64,000 nucleotides of DNA from HGM11368 sp051883455 (GCA_051883455.1 JBJETT010000008.1:1-64000); one strand, 5' to 3'. Shown: positions 7,020 to 15,491, counted from the first letter of the stretch. The notes: generated from the letters alone by a model not told the origin. Program-made: numbers and translations.

Positions 7020-8417
7020 TTAGACTACTTGAATGCCCTTGTCGACGTCGCCAACTTCGCTATCAACGTGATACTTGTTAGCTTGGCGGTACTTGAAGTA
7101 GTTGAGAGCAACTTGTGGGAAGAGCGCGTAAGAGAGCACGTCTTCGTCTTGCTCGATATACTCTTTGATTTCTTCTCTATACTTGTCGAGTTCGGGTTGG
7201 AGTCTATCTGCAGGACGGCAAGTAATTCTCTCCTCGTCGCCGAGAATCTTCTTGACAATTTCAGGATTTGGCTCGGCAGGAAGTTGACCGTACTCGCCTC
7301 TCAAAAGTCCTTTAGTCTCGGCGGAAACCATCTTGTATCTCTCGCCCGAAACGATATTGAACACGGCTTGTGTGCCGACGATTTGGCTAGTAGGAGTTAC
7401 GAGTGGCGGATAACCGAGGTCCTTTCTTACGTTAGGTACTTCGGCAAGCACTTGCTCGTATTTGTCCATAGCGCCGAGCTTCTTGAGTTGTCCAACGAGG
7501 TTGGAAAGCATACCGCCCGGTACTTGGTAAATGAGGGCGTTGACGTCGGTCTTGAGCGACTTGTCGGTGAGCCAACCGTCCTTCTTGAGTCTGTCCGCGA
7601 TAGGTACGAACATATTGGATAGGTCGCTTACCGTCTTGAGGTCGATGCCCGTGTCGTAAGGGGTATTTTGCAATATAGCAACCATTGGCTCGGTAGCAGG
7701 TTGAGAAGTGCCGTTGCCTAGTGCGCTGAGTGCGGTATCTATGATATCCGCGCCCGCCTCGATGCACTTGAGGTAGGTTTGGTTGCCTGTGCCAGCCGTT
7801 TGGTGAGTATGCACGTGAATGAGCGTCTCAGGTTTGAGGACGGCTTTCATACCCTTGACGAGGTCATAAGCTACGTAAGGGAGCAATATGCCCGCCATGT
7901 CCTTGATACAAATGTTGTCCGCGCCCATATCTTCGAGCTCTTTAGCAAGCTTGATAAAATACTCGTTGGTGTGTACGGGGCTGGTGGTATAAGAAATAGT
8001 TGCCTCGCAAACTGCGCCGTACTTCTTGCAGCTCTTCATTGCTTGTGCCATATTACGCTTGTCGTTGAGTGCGTCGAAGATACGAATTACGTCGATACCA
8101 TTCTCAACCGACTTCTTGACGAACTCGTCTACTACGTCGTCGGCATAGTGCTTGTAACCGAGGATATTTTGTCCTCTAAGGAGCATCTGCAATTTGGTCT
8201 TAGGCATAGCTTTTTTGAGTTGTCTAAGTCTATCCCATGGATCTTCGTTGAGAAATCTCAAACAAGAGTCGAAGGTTGCTCCACCCCAACATTCTATAGA
8301 ATAATATCCTACTTCGTCGAGCTTGGAAGCCATTGGCAACATCTCGTCAAGTCTCATTCTCGTTGCGGCTTGCGACTGATGCGCATCACGCAAAATTGTT
8401 TCTGTAAGTTTTACCAT
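7020..8417 (-). CDS. oadA: Oxaloacetate decarboxylase alpha / transcarboxylase 5S-type carboxyltransferase
   Basis: A 465-residue TIM-barrel carboxyltransferase of the OadA/pyruvate carboxylase C-domain family. It moves CO2 between an oxo acid such as oxaloacetate or pyruvate and biotin. LRDAHQSQAATRMR and ECWGGATFDSC open the barrel. CIKDMAGILLP carries the lysine expected to be carbamylated, and HVHTHQTAGTG the metal-site histidines. A conserved post-barrel domain follows (from about residue 300), but the usual C-terminal biotinyl domain is absent; a separate carrier protein is encoded upstream. It is the last gene of the operon and has a GAGGTG ribosome-binding site. Whether it acts as decarboxylase or as transcarboxylase 5S subunit is not settled by sequence. 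Confidence 0.9.
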   Translation of the reverse strand: MVKLTETILRDAHQSQAATRMRLDEMLPMASKLDEVGYYSIECWGGATFDSCLRFLNEDPWDRLRQLKKAMPKTKLQMLLRGQNILGYKHYADDVVDEFVKKSVENGIDVIRIFDALNDKRNMAQAMKSCKKYGAVCEATISYTTSPVHTNEYFIKLAKELEDMGADNICIKDMAGILLPYVAYDLVKGMKAVLKPETLIHVHTHQTAGTGNQTYLKCIEAGADIIDTALSALGNGTSQPATEPMVAILQNTPYDTGIDLKTVSDLSNMFVPIADRLKKDGWLTDKSLKTDVNALIYQVPGGMLSNLVGQLKKLGAMDKYEQVLAEVPNVRKDLGYPPLVTPTSQIVGTQAVFNIVSGERYKMVSAETKGLLRGEYGQLPAEPNPEIVKKILGDEERITCRPADRLQPELDKYREEIKEYIEQDEDVLSYALFPQVALNYFKYRQANKYHVDSEVGDVDKGIQVV

Positions 8418-8443
8418 AATAACACCTCTATTTTTGTTGTGGC

Positions 8444-9913
8444 TTATGCGAATATTGCGAGCAATACGCCTGCGGCTACAGCAGAGCCGATAACGCCTGC
8501 GACGTTAGGTCCCATAGCGTGCATAAGCAGATAGTTGCTTGGATTTTCTTCTTGTCCTACGTTGTGGGCAATTCTCGCTGCCATTGGCACCGCGGATACG
8601 CCCGCCGCACCGATGAGCGGATTGATTTTGCCTCTAGAAAGCTTGCACATAATCTTACCGATAATAAGTCCGCCTGCCGTACCGAAGGAGAAGGCACATA
8701 CGCCGATGATGATAATGAGCAAGGTCTGCGTGTTGAGGAAGACGTCGGCAGTCGCCTTGGTACCTACCAACAAGCCGAGCAATATCGTGATGATATTGAT
8801 AAGTTCGTTGGAAGCCGTGCGAACAAGTCTTGGCACTACGCCCGACTCTTTCATAAGGTTGCCGAGCATCAACATACCCAAAAGCGGTATAGCAGATGGA
8901 AGTATAATGCCTACAATTGCCGTTACAGCCAACGGGAAGATAACCTTCTCGGTCTTGGAAACAGGTCTAAGTTGTTCCATGACAATCTTTCTCTCTTCCT
9001 TGGTGGTGAGCAATTTCATGATAGGCGGTTGGATAACCTTGATGAGTGCCATGTACGAATATGCCGCTACCGCTATTGCAGGCAACAAGTGAGCTGCAAG
9101 CTTGGTAGTTACGTAAATTGCCGTAGGTCCGTCTGCTCCGCCGATGATACCGATTGCAGCTGCTTCTTCGCCCGTAAAGCCGATATTGACGGCTACGATA
9201 AAGGTAACGAAGATGCCCAGCTGTGCGGCTGCACCGAGCAACAAACTCTTTGGATTGGCAATGAGCGGACCAAAGTCGGTCATTGCACCTATGCCCAAGA
9301 AGATGAGTGGCGGATAGATAACCCATTCTACACCCTTGTAGAGATAGTAGAACAAGCCTTGGTCGGCAACAACTGCGTGGTTGATAGTCATCTGCTCAGT
9401 GAGAGTCACGCCGTCAAATGCAACGTTGCCCGCTACGAGAGATTGATATCCGCCAACTATCTCTGCAATCTTTTCTTCTACGATATGCAACTGAGTAAGC
9501 GTGCTAGTACCGTCTGCAAAAGTAATGCCGAACATTTGGGCAAGCTCCGGCACGGTGCCCGCTATTACGCTGCCGTTGTACATAAATTGTCCAGCTTCGT
9601 TGAGAACGCCAGCCGATATCAGCGCGTTGATTTGCTCTTGAGAGCCAACGAAGGTCACGTCGTATCCCAAAGTTCCGTACAAGATAGAATACGCTCCCGG
9701 TATGTTGATGATAAACATACCGAAACCAATCGCAAGCAAAAGGTTTGGTTCAAACTCTTTGGCTACGGCAAGGTATATGAGCAAGCACGCTATCGCCATC
9801 ATGATAAGGTTTTGCCATATCGGCGTGAGCGACGTCATAAAACCCGTGCTGTACCACAGATTTTTGAGCGAGTCTACCAGAGAGAACGATGGTAGAGTAA
9901 GAAAAAAGTTCAC
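8444..9913 (-). CDS. oadB: Na+-translocating decarboxylase beta subunit (OadB/GcdB type)
   Basis: A 489-residue polytopic membrane protein that decarboxylates carboxybiotin and couples this to Na+ export. Signatures are YPPLIFLGIGAMTDFGPLIANP, the Na+-site motif GIIGGADGPTAIY, and the late helix FSFGTAGGLIIGKIMCK with NPLIGAAGVSAVPMAAR. Between the first helices and the YPPLIF motif lies an extra segment of about 90 residues (roughly 70-160), hydrophilic with Gln/Glu/Thr, which most homologues lack. The start is GTG with GGAGG seven bases upstream. It sits between the biotin carrier and oadA. Confidence 0.92.
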   Translation of the reverse strand: MNFFLTLPSFSLVDSLKNLWYSTGFMTSLTPIWQNLIMMAIACLLIYLAVAKEFEPNLLLAIGFGMFIINIPGAYSILYGTLGYDVTFVGSQEQINALISAGVLNEAGQFMYNGSVIAGTVPELAQMFGITFADGTSTLTQLHIVEEKIAEIVGGYQSLVAGNVAFDGVTLTEQMTINHAVVADQGLFYYLYKGVEWVIYPPLIFLGIGAMTDFGPLIANPKSLLLGAAAQLGIFVTFIVAVNIGFTGEEAAAIGIIGGADGPTAIYVTTKLAAHLLPAIAVAAYSYMALIKVIQPPIMKLLTTKEERKIVMEQLRPVSKTEKVIFPLAVTAIVGIILPSAIPLLGMLMLGNLMKESGVVPRLVRTASNELINIITILLGLLVGTKATADVFLNTQTLLIIIIGVCAFSFGTAGGLIIGKIMCKLSRGKINPLIGAAGVSAVPMAARIAHNVGQEENPSNYLLMHAMGPNVAGVIGSAVAAGVLLAIFA

Positions 9914-9929
9914 GGTCTTTCCTCCAAAA

Positions 9930-10298
9930 TTATGCTATAGTACACAATACCGCGCCAGTATCTACGTTGGTACCCGCGGTGGTAGAATAAGTGATAACTC
10001 CGCTTGCGCTAGCAACGACAGGGGTATCCATCTTCATTGCTTCCAAAATTACGATAGTGTCGCCCTCTTTGACAGTTGCGCCGTTGTCAAAACAAAGCTT
10101 CTTGACAAGACCAGGCATTGGAGCGTTGACTGCCTTGCCACCTGCAGGTGCTGCGGCAGGAGCAGGAGCTGCCTTAGGTGCAACGACTGTGGTTGCTTGG
10201 GTAGCTGCTACGGGAGCAGTTGCGACGGTTGCTCCGCCTATTTCTTCTACTTCTACGGCGTAATTTTTGCCGTTTACGTTTACGTTGAATTTACGCAT
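9930..10298 (-). CDS. Biotin carboxyl carrier protein
   Basis: A 122-residue carrier. The N-terminal 25 residues (MRKFNVNVNGKNYAVEVEEI) form the small strand region seen in transcarboxylase 1.3S and gamma-subunit carriers. An Ala/Pro-rich linker (about 25-55) follows, then a biotinyl domain with LEAMKMDTPV, in which the lysine is biotinylated. It should shuttle carboxyl groups from the soluble carboxyltransferases to the membrane beta subunit. AGGAG precedes the ATG. No biotin ligase is in the window. Confidence 0.93.
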   Translation of the reverse strand: MRKFNVNVNGKNYAVEVEEIGGATVATAPVAATQATTVVAPKAAPAPAAAPAGGKAVNAPMPGLVKKLCFDNGATVKEGDTIVILEAMKMDTPVVASASGVITYSTTAGTNVDTGAVLCTIA

Positions 10299-10322
10299 AA
10301 TACTCTCCTATTGTATGGATAT

Positions 10323-10760
10323 TTATTTTATCTGTTTGATTGAGCGAACCTTGAAAGGCAAGCTGGACGTGATTACGACGCCGTTGGACTCGTAATACGC
10401 TACGAGCGCCGCCATAATCGCTGCGACTACTTCTTCCTCTGCTTGATTGTCCTCGACAACCGCCGCTTGGGCTACGGGTTGTGGCTTAGTTTCGACAGGC
10501 TTTTGAGGTTTCTTCATGTTTTTGAACAAATTGAGCAACACTTCCATAAGTTTGATAAATAATATCAATACTATTAGGACGACGAATACCATTCCTATGC
10601 CCAAAACCGAAACCAATAGTCCCGTGGTGATTCTTCTGCCAACCGACATATCACCTATGCCGAGGCTGTCGGGATTGCCGTATTCTAGCGTGCAACCCAC
10701 AAACAACGACATAAGACAAACAAGCAAAATTATTGAAAATATAATTTTTGCTCTCTTCAT
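10323..10760 (-). CDS. Decarboxylase gamma-like subunit (OadG family)
   Basis: A 145-residue small membrane protein. Residues 1-22 form a lipoprotein-like signal with LFVGC. A transmembrane helix follows at about 45-75 (TTGLLVSVLGIGMVFVVLIV), matching the OadG pattern TGxxVxxxGMxxVxxxL. A Pro/Lys/Gln linker leads to a C-terminal segment VAAIMAALVAYYES, which matches the tail of clostridial OadG-like subunits. It probably anchors the complex. The double signal (lipobox plus helix) is unusual, and the lipobox could be a membrane helix without lipidation. Confidence 0.8.
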   Translation of the reverse strand: MKRAKIIFSIILLVCLMSLFVGCTLEYGNPDSLGIGDMSVGRRITTGLLVSVLGIGMVFVVLIVLILFIKLMEVLLNLFKNMKKPQKPVETKPQPVAQAAVVEDNQAEEEVVAAIMAALVAYYESNGVVITSSLPFKVRSIKQIK

Positions 10761-10768
10761 CTTTCACC

Positions 10769-12166
10769 TCACAAGCCGAGCAACATGAGCAACGCCGACG
10801 ATACGTAAGGTCTGATATTGCATGCTTCGATTACGTTGTCGATGTAGCCGTCCTTAGCCGCTACTAGCGGATTGGCTTGCATTTGTTGATATTTTTCGCT
10901 GAGGCTAGCACGCAACTCGTCACTGTTGCCACCCTCTTTGAGCTGCTCGTTCATCATAGTAACTACCGCAGTGGTAGAAGGTATAGGGCTGATGACGGAA
11001 TGCTCGCAAGCAAGTGTGTAGCCAAAGCCCAAGCCCTTGCTCATAAGCGCGCTATAACCGAAACCTACCGCGTTGCCTACCGCTACGCCGATTTTGGCAA
11101 TGTCGCTAGAGGCGATGGTCTGCATAAGACGATTAGTCTTCTTGGCAAAACCGCTAAGCTCTTGCTCGAGCGTAGGATTGACGCCTAAGGTGTCTACCAA
11201 AGTAACGAGAGGCAAATCGAAGCTTTCGAGTTTGTCGATAAAATCGGTGGCTTTCTCGATGCCCTCTTGGCTAATATAGTCGCCTTCGGTAGCAATCACG
11301 CCAACGGAAATGCCGTTGATTTTGGCAAGGCTGCATACGACTTCCGGAGCATAACCGGCGTTGAAAGCAATTACCGAACCTTTGTCGCAAATGCTCTCAG
11401 TCCTTTGAGTAGCGCTCATATTGCCGTTAAGCGCCGGGTCGATACGATTTGGATCGTCCTCGCTCTCGTCTTCGTCCGCAGGCAAAACCGTAGCGAACAA
11501 ACGAGCAAGTTGACCATTCAAATCCGCAGTATCCTCATAGATAAAATTAGCCAAATCGGTGCTCTTAGCATAGTTGTCGTATCCAATAAGCTGCGTGTAA
11601 TTGACAGGGAAATTCTTGGCGCCGGAAGCAAGATACATTGGAGAATTGACCGACATTATCGCGTCCTTAGACATAAAGACGAAATCGGCACTCGCAACGT
11701 AAGTCGCCATCATTCCTACCGCAACACCCTTGACTATAACGATATGAGGTACGTTGCTGGTCAATGCGGCACCGTTGTATATCAGTTGAGCGTAGCTCTC
11801 CAAAACAGCCGCACCTTCGCCTACTCTTGCACCGCTACAATCGATAATCGATAAGAACGGTACTCCTGCACTGACTGCTCTTTGCATTGCTTTGCCAATC
11901 TTTTCTGCTTGCGCCTGAGACATGCTTCCTTTGAGCACTTCGGCGTTTTGAGCAAAAAGATGCACGGGATGCCCTTGTATGGTAGCGTAACCCGTAACTA
12001 CACCTTCGCCCAAAGCCTCGAGGGCACTGTCAAAGCCTTTGCCGGTAAGGAAAGCGTCAGTCTCTACAAAACTCTCGGCGTCTACGATATCGTTGACAAA
12101 AGACTTGATCTTAGAACAAGCTTTGTCAAGCGCCTTAGAGAAAGTTGAGAGATTTTTATTCTCCAT
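10769..12166 (-). CDS. Acyl-CoA carboxyltransferase-like subunit (MmdA/12S type)
   Basis: A 465-residue protein with two crotonase-like halves, as in methylmalonyl-CoA decarboxylase alpha, propionyl-CoA carboxylase beta and transcarboxylase 12S. The first half has CSGARVGEGAAVLESYAQLIY with VPHIVIVKGVAVG. The second has SLAKINGISVGVIATEGDYIS, LVTLVDTLGVNPT and AVGNAVGFGYSALMSKGLG. It is shorter than typical MmdA (about 510), and the FMxGP-type oxyanion segment reads FVFMSKDAIMSV. The acyl-CoA substrate is unknown. The ATG at 12166 has GGAGG five bases upstream; an upstream in-frame TTG would put that site inside the gene. First gene of the five-gene operon. Confidence 0.85.
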   Translation of the reverse strand: MENKNLSTFSKALDKACSKIKSFVNDIVDAESFVETDAFLTGKGFDSALEALGEGVVTGYATIQGHPVHLFAQNAEVLKGSMSQAQAEKIGKAMQRAVSAGVPFLSIIDCSGARVGEGAAVLESYAQLIYNGAALTSNVPHIVIVKGVAVGMMATYVASADFVFMSKDAIMSVNSPMYLASGAKNFPVNYTQLIGYDNYAKSTDLANFIYEDTADLNGQLARLFATVLPADEDESEDDPNRIDPALNGNMSATQRTESICDKGSVIAFNAGYAPEVVCSLAKINGISVGVIATEGDYISQEGIEKATDFIDKLESFDLPLVTLVDTLGVNPTLEQELSGFAKKTNRLMQTIASSDIAKIGVAVGNAVGFGYSALMSKGLGFGYTLACEHSVISPIPSTTAVVTMMNEQLKEGGNSDELRASLSEKYQQMQANPLVAAKDGYIDNVIEACNIRPYVSSALLMLLGL

Positions 12167-12205
12167 ATTTACCTCCAAATAGTATTGTATAATTTAATCA
12201 ATAGC

Positions 12206-12234
12206 ATTATATAGTTTTGTTAAAATTTTTGCAA
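12206..12234 (-). promoter_or_regulatory. Promoter of decarboxylase operon
   Basis: The minus strand has TTGCAA (12229-12234), 17 bases and TATAAT (12206-12211), about 40 bases before the first start codon. Confidence 0.75.
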
Positions 12235-12482
12235 GGATTTGCACCACATTTGTGAGCAAATTGAATAAAAATAATATTTGTGTATAATTGTTGACAAAAA
12301 GAAAGGAAAAATATTATTTTAGGTTTTTATTGAGCTAATTTTGAGTAAATTTTTCGATTTTTCGTGTTGCAGTGGAATTTGCTAAGCTATCTTTGAAAAC
12401 TAATTATCAACAAAAAGATGCGACGTCGTTAGAATTACGGTACGATTGCTTAAAAAACAGTGCAAATACGATAAATATAAGC

Positions 12483-12510
12483 AAAAAAACAACGGCAAAA
12501 ACGCCGTTGC
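12483..12510 (-). terminator. Intrinsic terminator after rluB
   Basis: Stem CAACGGC/GCCGTTG with a six-base loop, followed on the minus strand by seven T. Confidence 0.9.
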
Positions 12511-12541
12511 TATAATCTGATAATTCTATCCGATAACCCTA

Positions 12542-13249
12542 TCAAAGCCTCTTGAGATATTCTATCTCGAAGTCGTTGAGGTATCTATATCCGCCTCTAG
12601 ACAGCCCGCCAAGCCTCAAATCAGCCACAGCCGTCCTCTTAAGGAAGATGACTTCTTTGTCTATTGCCTCGAACATCTTGCGGATTTGTCTATTTCTTCC
12701 CTCGTAAATAGTAACTTGAATTTTGGATATTCCGTCCTTGAATTCTAACAATTTGACCTTGCTACGCTTGGTCTTGACGCCGTCTACGAGCACACCCTTG
12801 CGAAGTTGAGCAAGATTGTTCTCTGGAACCTCGCCCTCTACTTTGACGACGTAGGTCTTAGGAATTTCGTGACTAGGGTGAGTAAGTGCGTGCGCAAGCT
12901 GTCCGTCGTTGGTGAGCAAAAGTAAGCCTTCCGTTTCGTAGTCAAGTCTGCCGACAGGAACTAGCCCAGCCACGTCTACGGTAACGTAATCGAATATCGT
13001 CTTGCGACCCAATTCATCCTTCTTGGTGGTGATACAGCCCTTGGGCTTGTAAAACATTATGTAGACGGGTTTGACGGCTTTGACCGTCACACCGTTGCAA
13101 GTCACTACGTCGTTGTCGGGATTGATGGTTGCGCCAAGGCGATCGACAACTTCGCCGTTTACCTTTACTTGTCCTTCGGCTATCATCTTGTCGGCGTTAC
13201 GTCTAGAAGCTACCCCGTTGCGCGCTAAAAATCTGTTTAGTCTTTCCAT
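12542..13249 (-). CDS. rluB: 23S rRNA pseudouridine synthase RluB/RsuA family
   Basis: A 235-residue pseudouridine synthase. An S4 RNA-binding domain occupies residues 1-60 (RLNRFLARNGVASRRNADKMI). The catalytic motif GRLDYETEGLLLLTNDG contains the nucleophilic Asp. YEGRNRQIRKMFEA is the conserved C-terminal motif. Position next to the dac-ytfJ-scpBA genes favours RluB, acting on 23S rRNA, over RsuA. GGAG precedes the ATG. In Firmicutes it normally neighbours cmk; here the decarboxylase operon lies between. Confidence 0.9.
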   Translation of the reverse strand: MERLNRFLARNGVASRRNADKMIAEGQVKVNGEVVDRLGATINPDNDVVTCNGVTVKAVKPVYIMFYKPKGCITTKKDELGRKTIFDYVTVDVAGLVPVGRLDYETEGLLLLTNDGQLAHALTHPSHEIPKTYVVKVEGEVPENNLAQLRKGVLVDGVKTKRSKVKLLEFKDGISKIQVTIYEGRNRQIRKMFEAIDKEVIFLKRTAVADLRLGGLSRGGYRYLNDFEIEYLKRL

Positions 13250-13267
13250 GGCTCGTTCTCCGAATAT

Positions 13268-13296
13268 ATTATAAATTAGCCCGACCTAAAATGCAA
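13268..13296 (-). promoter_or_regulatory. rluB promoter overlapping a hairpin
   Basis: TTGCAT (13291-13296), 17 bases and TATAAT (13268-13273) on the minus strand. The -35 lies inside an inverted repeat spanning 13282-13315 (CGACCTAA/TTAGGTCG outer stem, TGCAA/TTGCA inner stem), which could also serve as a factor-binding site or transcript-end hairpin for dac. Confidence 0.6.
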
Positions 13297-13367
13297 GTGT
13301 TTGCACGTTAGGTCGAAGCAATTTGACATAAATTTTGCATATAGCCGCAGTTACGGTTACGGCTGGC

Positions 13368-14288
13368 TCAATCTATACTATTTTTTAACTGTTCAAAACC
13401 ACTTTCGAGTAGATTTTTGCTGACGTTCCACATATCGTGAACGTTGAGCACCACGCAAATTAGCTGTTTACCCTCGCGAGTTGCCGAACTTACCAAGCAT
13501 CTGCCTGAATTTTTGGTATATCCCGTCTTGACTCCGTCGGCACCGTCCATCATCAATAGCATCTTGTTTTTGTTGCCAAAATAGTATTTGTCGTGGGTAT
13601 AATTGCCCTCAACTACGTATGATTTAGCCGAAACTATCGTCTTAAACAGCGGATTTTGCATAGCTTTAGCAGTGATAATAGCCAAATCGTATGCGGTAGT
13701 ATAATGATTGTCGTCGTGCAATCCGTGCGGATTGGTAAAATGTGTATCGCTAAGCCCCAATTCTTGAGCCTTGGCGTTCATCATATCTACGAAGCCTCGT
13801 TCGCTTCCACCCACGGCTATTGCAAGTGCGACGGCAGCGTCGTTGCCACTTCTAAGCATGAGAGCATAAAGTAAATCTCTTACGCTCCATATCTCGTTGC
13901 GCCTAAGATATACCGACGATCCCTCTACGCCAACGGCTTGCTCAGGGATAGCAAGCTGAAGGTCTACGTCTACGATATTGTCAAGCACGACCAATGCAGT
14001 CATAATTTTGGTAGTGCTAGCCATTGCAAGTCTAACGCGTGAATTGTTGCTTGACAATACCTTCTTCGAAGATTGTTCTATGACGATTGTCGCGCTTGAA
14101 GAATTGTATTTGACCACGTCAAGCGACTGCATAGTTGTAGCGACTTCTTCTTTCATTTTTCTACAATATATTATTGTAGGTAATAAAAATGTCAATATTA
14201 TTATAAAAATTGAGATAATTGAGAAGTATTTGGCGCCGAATTTTATCTTTTGATGACTTTTGTTGCCAGAGTTATCAAGTCTTTCCAT
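13368..14288 (-). CDS. D-alanyl-D-alanine carboxypeptidase (S11, DacB-like)
   Basis: A 306-residue penicillin-binding carboxypeptidase that trims the terminal D-Ala of peptidoglycan stem peptides. A single membrane anchor or uncleaved signal occupies residues 20-42. The active-site SXXK is STTK (91-94), SGN lies at about 146, and KTGYTKNSG at about 254. The C-terminal PBP5-like domain is absent. The start overlaps ytfJ by 46 bases and has AAGGAG nine bases upstream. Position beside scpAB and rluB matches dacB of Bacillus, although spmA and spmB, which follow dacB there, are missing. Confidence 0.9.
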   Translation of the reverse strand: MERLDNSGNKSHQKIKFGAKYFSIISIFIIILTFLLPTIIYCRKMKEEVATTMQSLDVVKYNSSSATIVIEQSSKKVLSSNNSRVRLAMASTTKIMTALVVLDNIVDVDLQLAIPEQAVGVEGSSVYLRRNEIWSVRDLLYALMLRSGNDAAVALAIAVGGSERGFVDMMNAKAQELGLSDTHFTNPHGLHDDNHYTTAYDLAIITAKAMQNPLFKTIVSAKSYVVEGNYTHDKYYFGNKNKMLLMMDGADGVKTGYTKNSGRCLVSSATREGKQLICVVLNVHDMWNVSKNLLESGFEQLKNSID

Positions 14289-14596
14289 CTCTCTTCTTTC
14301 TCCTTATCTTCCACCTTTATCAACCTAAAGCCCTCGTCGTAACACACCAAAAACCCAAGTGGCGTGATAGATATTCCACCTCCGCCACCACCTGCAAACG
14401 GCATATTAAATACGTCGTATTCCTTATTTTTGTTGATTTCTCCACCACCGCTCGCTATACCTATCGTTATCTTGGACATAGGCACGATAGTCGTACCGTC
14501 GGGCATGGTTATCGGTCTAGACACGGCAGAATCACTCTCAACCACACCCTTTAGACTGTTGAGAGCGCTGCTCATAATATCTTGTATATTGTTCAT
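14243..14596 (-). CDS. ytfJ: GerW/YtfJ-family sporulation protein
   Basis: A 117-residue protein with the family core: PDGTTIVPMSKITIGIASGGGE, a Gly-rich turn (GGGGGG, near residue 72) and ITPLGFLVCYDEGFRLI. YtfJ/GerW is a spore protein needed for germination in Bacillus, but homologues also occur in non-spore-formers, so it is not proof of sporulation. AGGGGG precedes the ATG. It lies between a DUF2953 gene and dac, as in many Clostridia. Confidence 0.9.
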   Translation of the reverse strand: MNNIQDIMSSALNSLKGVVESDSAVSRPITMPDGTTIVPMSKITIGIASGGGEINKNKEYDVFNMPFAGGGGGGISITPLGFLVCYDEGFRLIKVEDKEKEERWKDLITLATKVIKR

Positions 14597-14643
14597 ACTC
14601 TACCCCCTTATCTTTCTAGATTGTCACTTTTACTCTTATCAAA

Positions 14644-14657
14644 AGTAGACAATTATA
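14644..14657 (-). repeat. 14-bp copy of shared intergenic motif
   Basis: On the minus strand this reads ATATAATTGTCTAC, identical to the core of the 18-bp pair at 3413-3430 and 21786-21803. It lies about 50 bases upstream of ytfJ. Confidence 0.5.
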
Positions 14658-14747
14658 TTGTTTGTAAAATTGCAATTTATTTTCAAATACCAATAATAAT
14701 TTGATTGCAACCAAAACCTTACTAATTAAGTCTTATATCAAAAATTA

Positions 14748-15344
14748 TTAATCAATCGTAGTTTTGGTTTTAATGCTTTGGCTCTTTTTGGGTGATTTAA
14801 TCTCAATAAAAAGCATTTGAGTAACAATCTTTAATATCGTCAACACCTTAATACTTGCTCTTACCGAAAGCATAAAGCCTTGCCTAGCTATAGCGTCGTT
14901 GATAACTATCGAAGTATCGCCACATCTAATAAAGCGACGATAAAAATACTCTATCACCCCAACGAAAGACTCAAGTAGCGGTCTAAACGTAGCGCTCCAC
15001 ACGTCGGTAGCACAATAGGATAAATTGACGTGTAAGCTATCTAGAGGTATAGGCAATAATCTAGTAAAATTTGTCTTTTCTCGTGACGTAGGTTTGGTCT
15101 CGTCTATGCTTTTGTTGAGATTTGATAGCATTATTCTTTTAAAATCTCTTTTACCTATTTGATAATAGAGTTTACCCTTGCATTCAAATAAGACGGCTTT
15201 TAGCAAAAAAACTCTCAAAAACGTCAATTCTAAGCTAATTTTGCCGTTGTGCGAGTCAAAATAGCCTCTCATAATTACACTCGAAAACAATATCAAAAAT
15301 AGTAGCAAAATTAACGTAACAATACTACCAACTATCCAAGTCAT
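14748..15344 (-). CDS. DUF2953-type membrane protein
   Basis: A 198-residue protein of unknown function with one N-terminal transmembrane helix (about 3-25), followed by a basic region of mixed strand and helix. The C-terminus is Lys/Ser-rich. The position between scpB and ytfJ is where clostridial DUF2953 proteins are found, and the fold outline fits; the family call rests partly on this context. The frame is open upstream to 15431, but a terminator hairpin lies at 15377-15403, so the ATG at 15344 is preferred. Confidence 0.65.
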   Translation of the reverse strand: MTWIVGSIVTLILLLFLILFSSVIMRGYFDSHNGKISLELTFLRVFLLKAVLFECKGKLYYQIGKRDFKRIMLSNLNKSIDETKPTSREKTNFTRLLPIPLDSLHVNLSYCATDVWSATFRPLLESFVGVIEYFYRRFIRCGDTSIVINDAIARQGFMLSVRASIKVLTILKIVTQMLFIEIKSPKKSQSIKTKTTID

Positions 15345-15376
15345 ACCATTGTTGTGTGCAAATACCGCCAAAATAC

Positions 15377-15403
15377 AAAAAAAAGAGGAAAAATCCTCTT
15401 TTT
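15377..15403 (-). terminator. Intrinsic terminator after scpB
   Basis: Stem AAAAAGAGGA/TCCTCTTTTT with a four-base loop, followed on the minus strand by three more T beyond the stem. It lies about 90 bases after scpB. Confidence 0.8.
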
Positions 15404-15491
15404 GAATAATTATATTAAGTTGATCGGGCAAGTCTAAACCGTATTGTCCTTAATAAATAATATTGGCAGATAATTATCCTAAAGCCGACAA

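Larger units (their letters stand above)
12167..12541. other. AT-rich intergenic region with operon promoter
   Basis: These 375 bases between the decarboxylase operon and rluB hold the operon promoter (12206-12234) and the rluB terminator (12483-12510). The stretch 12240-12480 is AT-rich and shows no gene or convincing structure. Confidence 0.75.

Noticed and set aside
8519..9895. 458-codon plus-strand open frame opposite oadB
   Set aside because: It is antisense to a clearly conserved membrane protein and its composition (Arg/His/Tyr/Asp-rich) is not protein-like.
15345..15431. N-terminal extension of the DUF2953-type gene
   Set aside because: The extension would translate through a strong intrinsic terminator at 15377-15403 and starts with a TTG lacking a ribosome-binding site.
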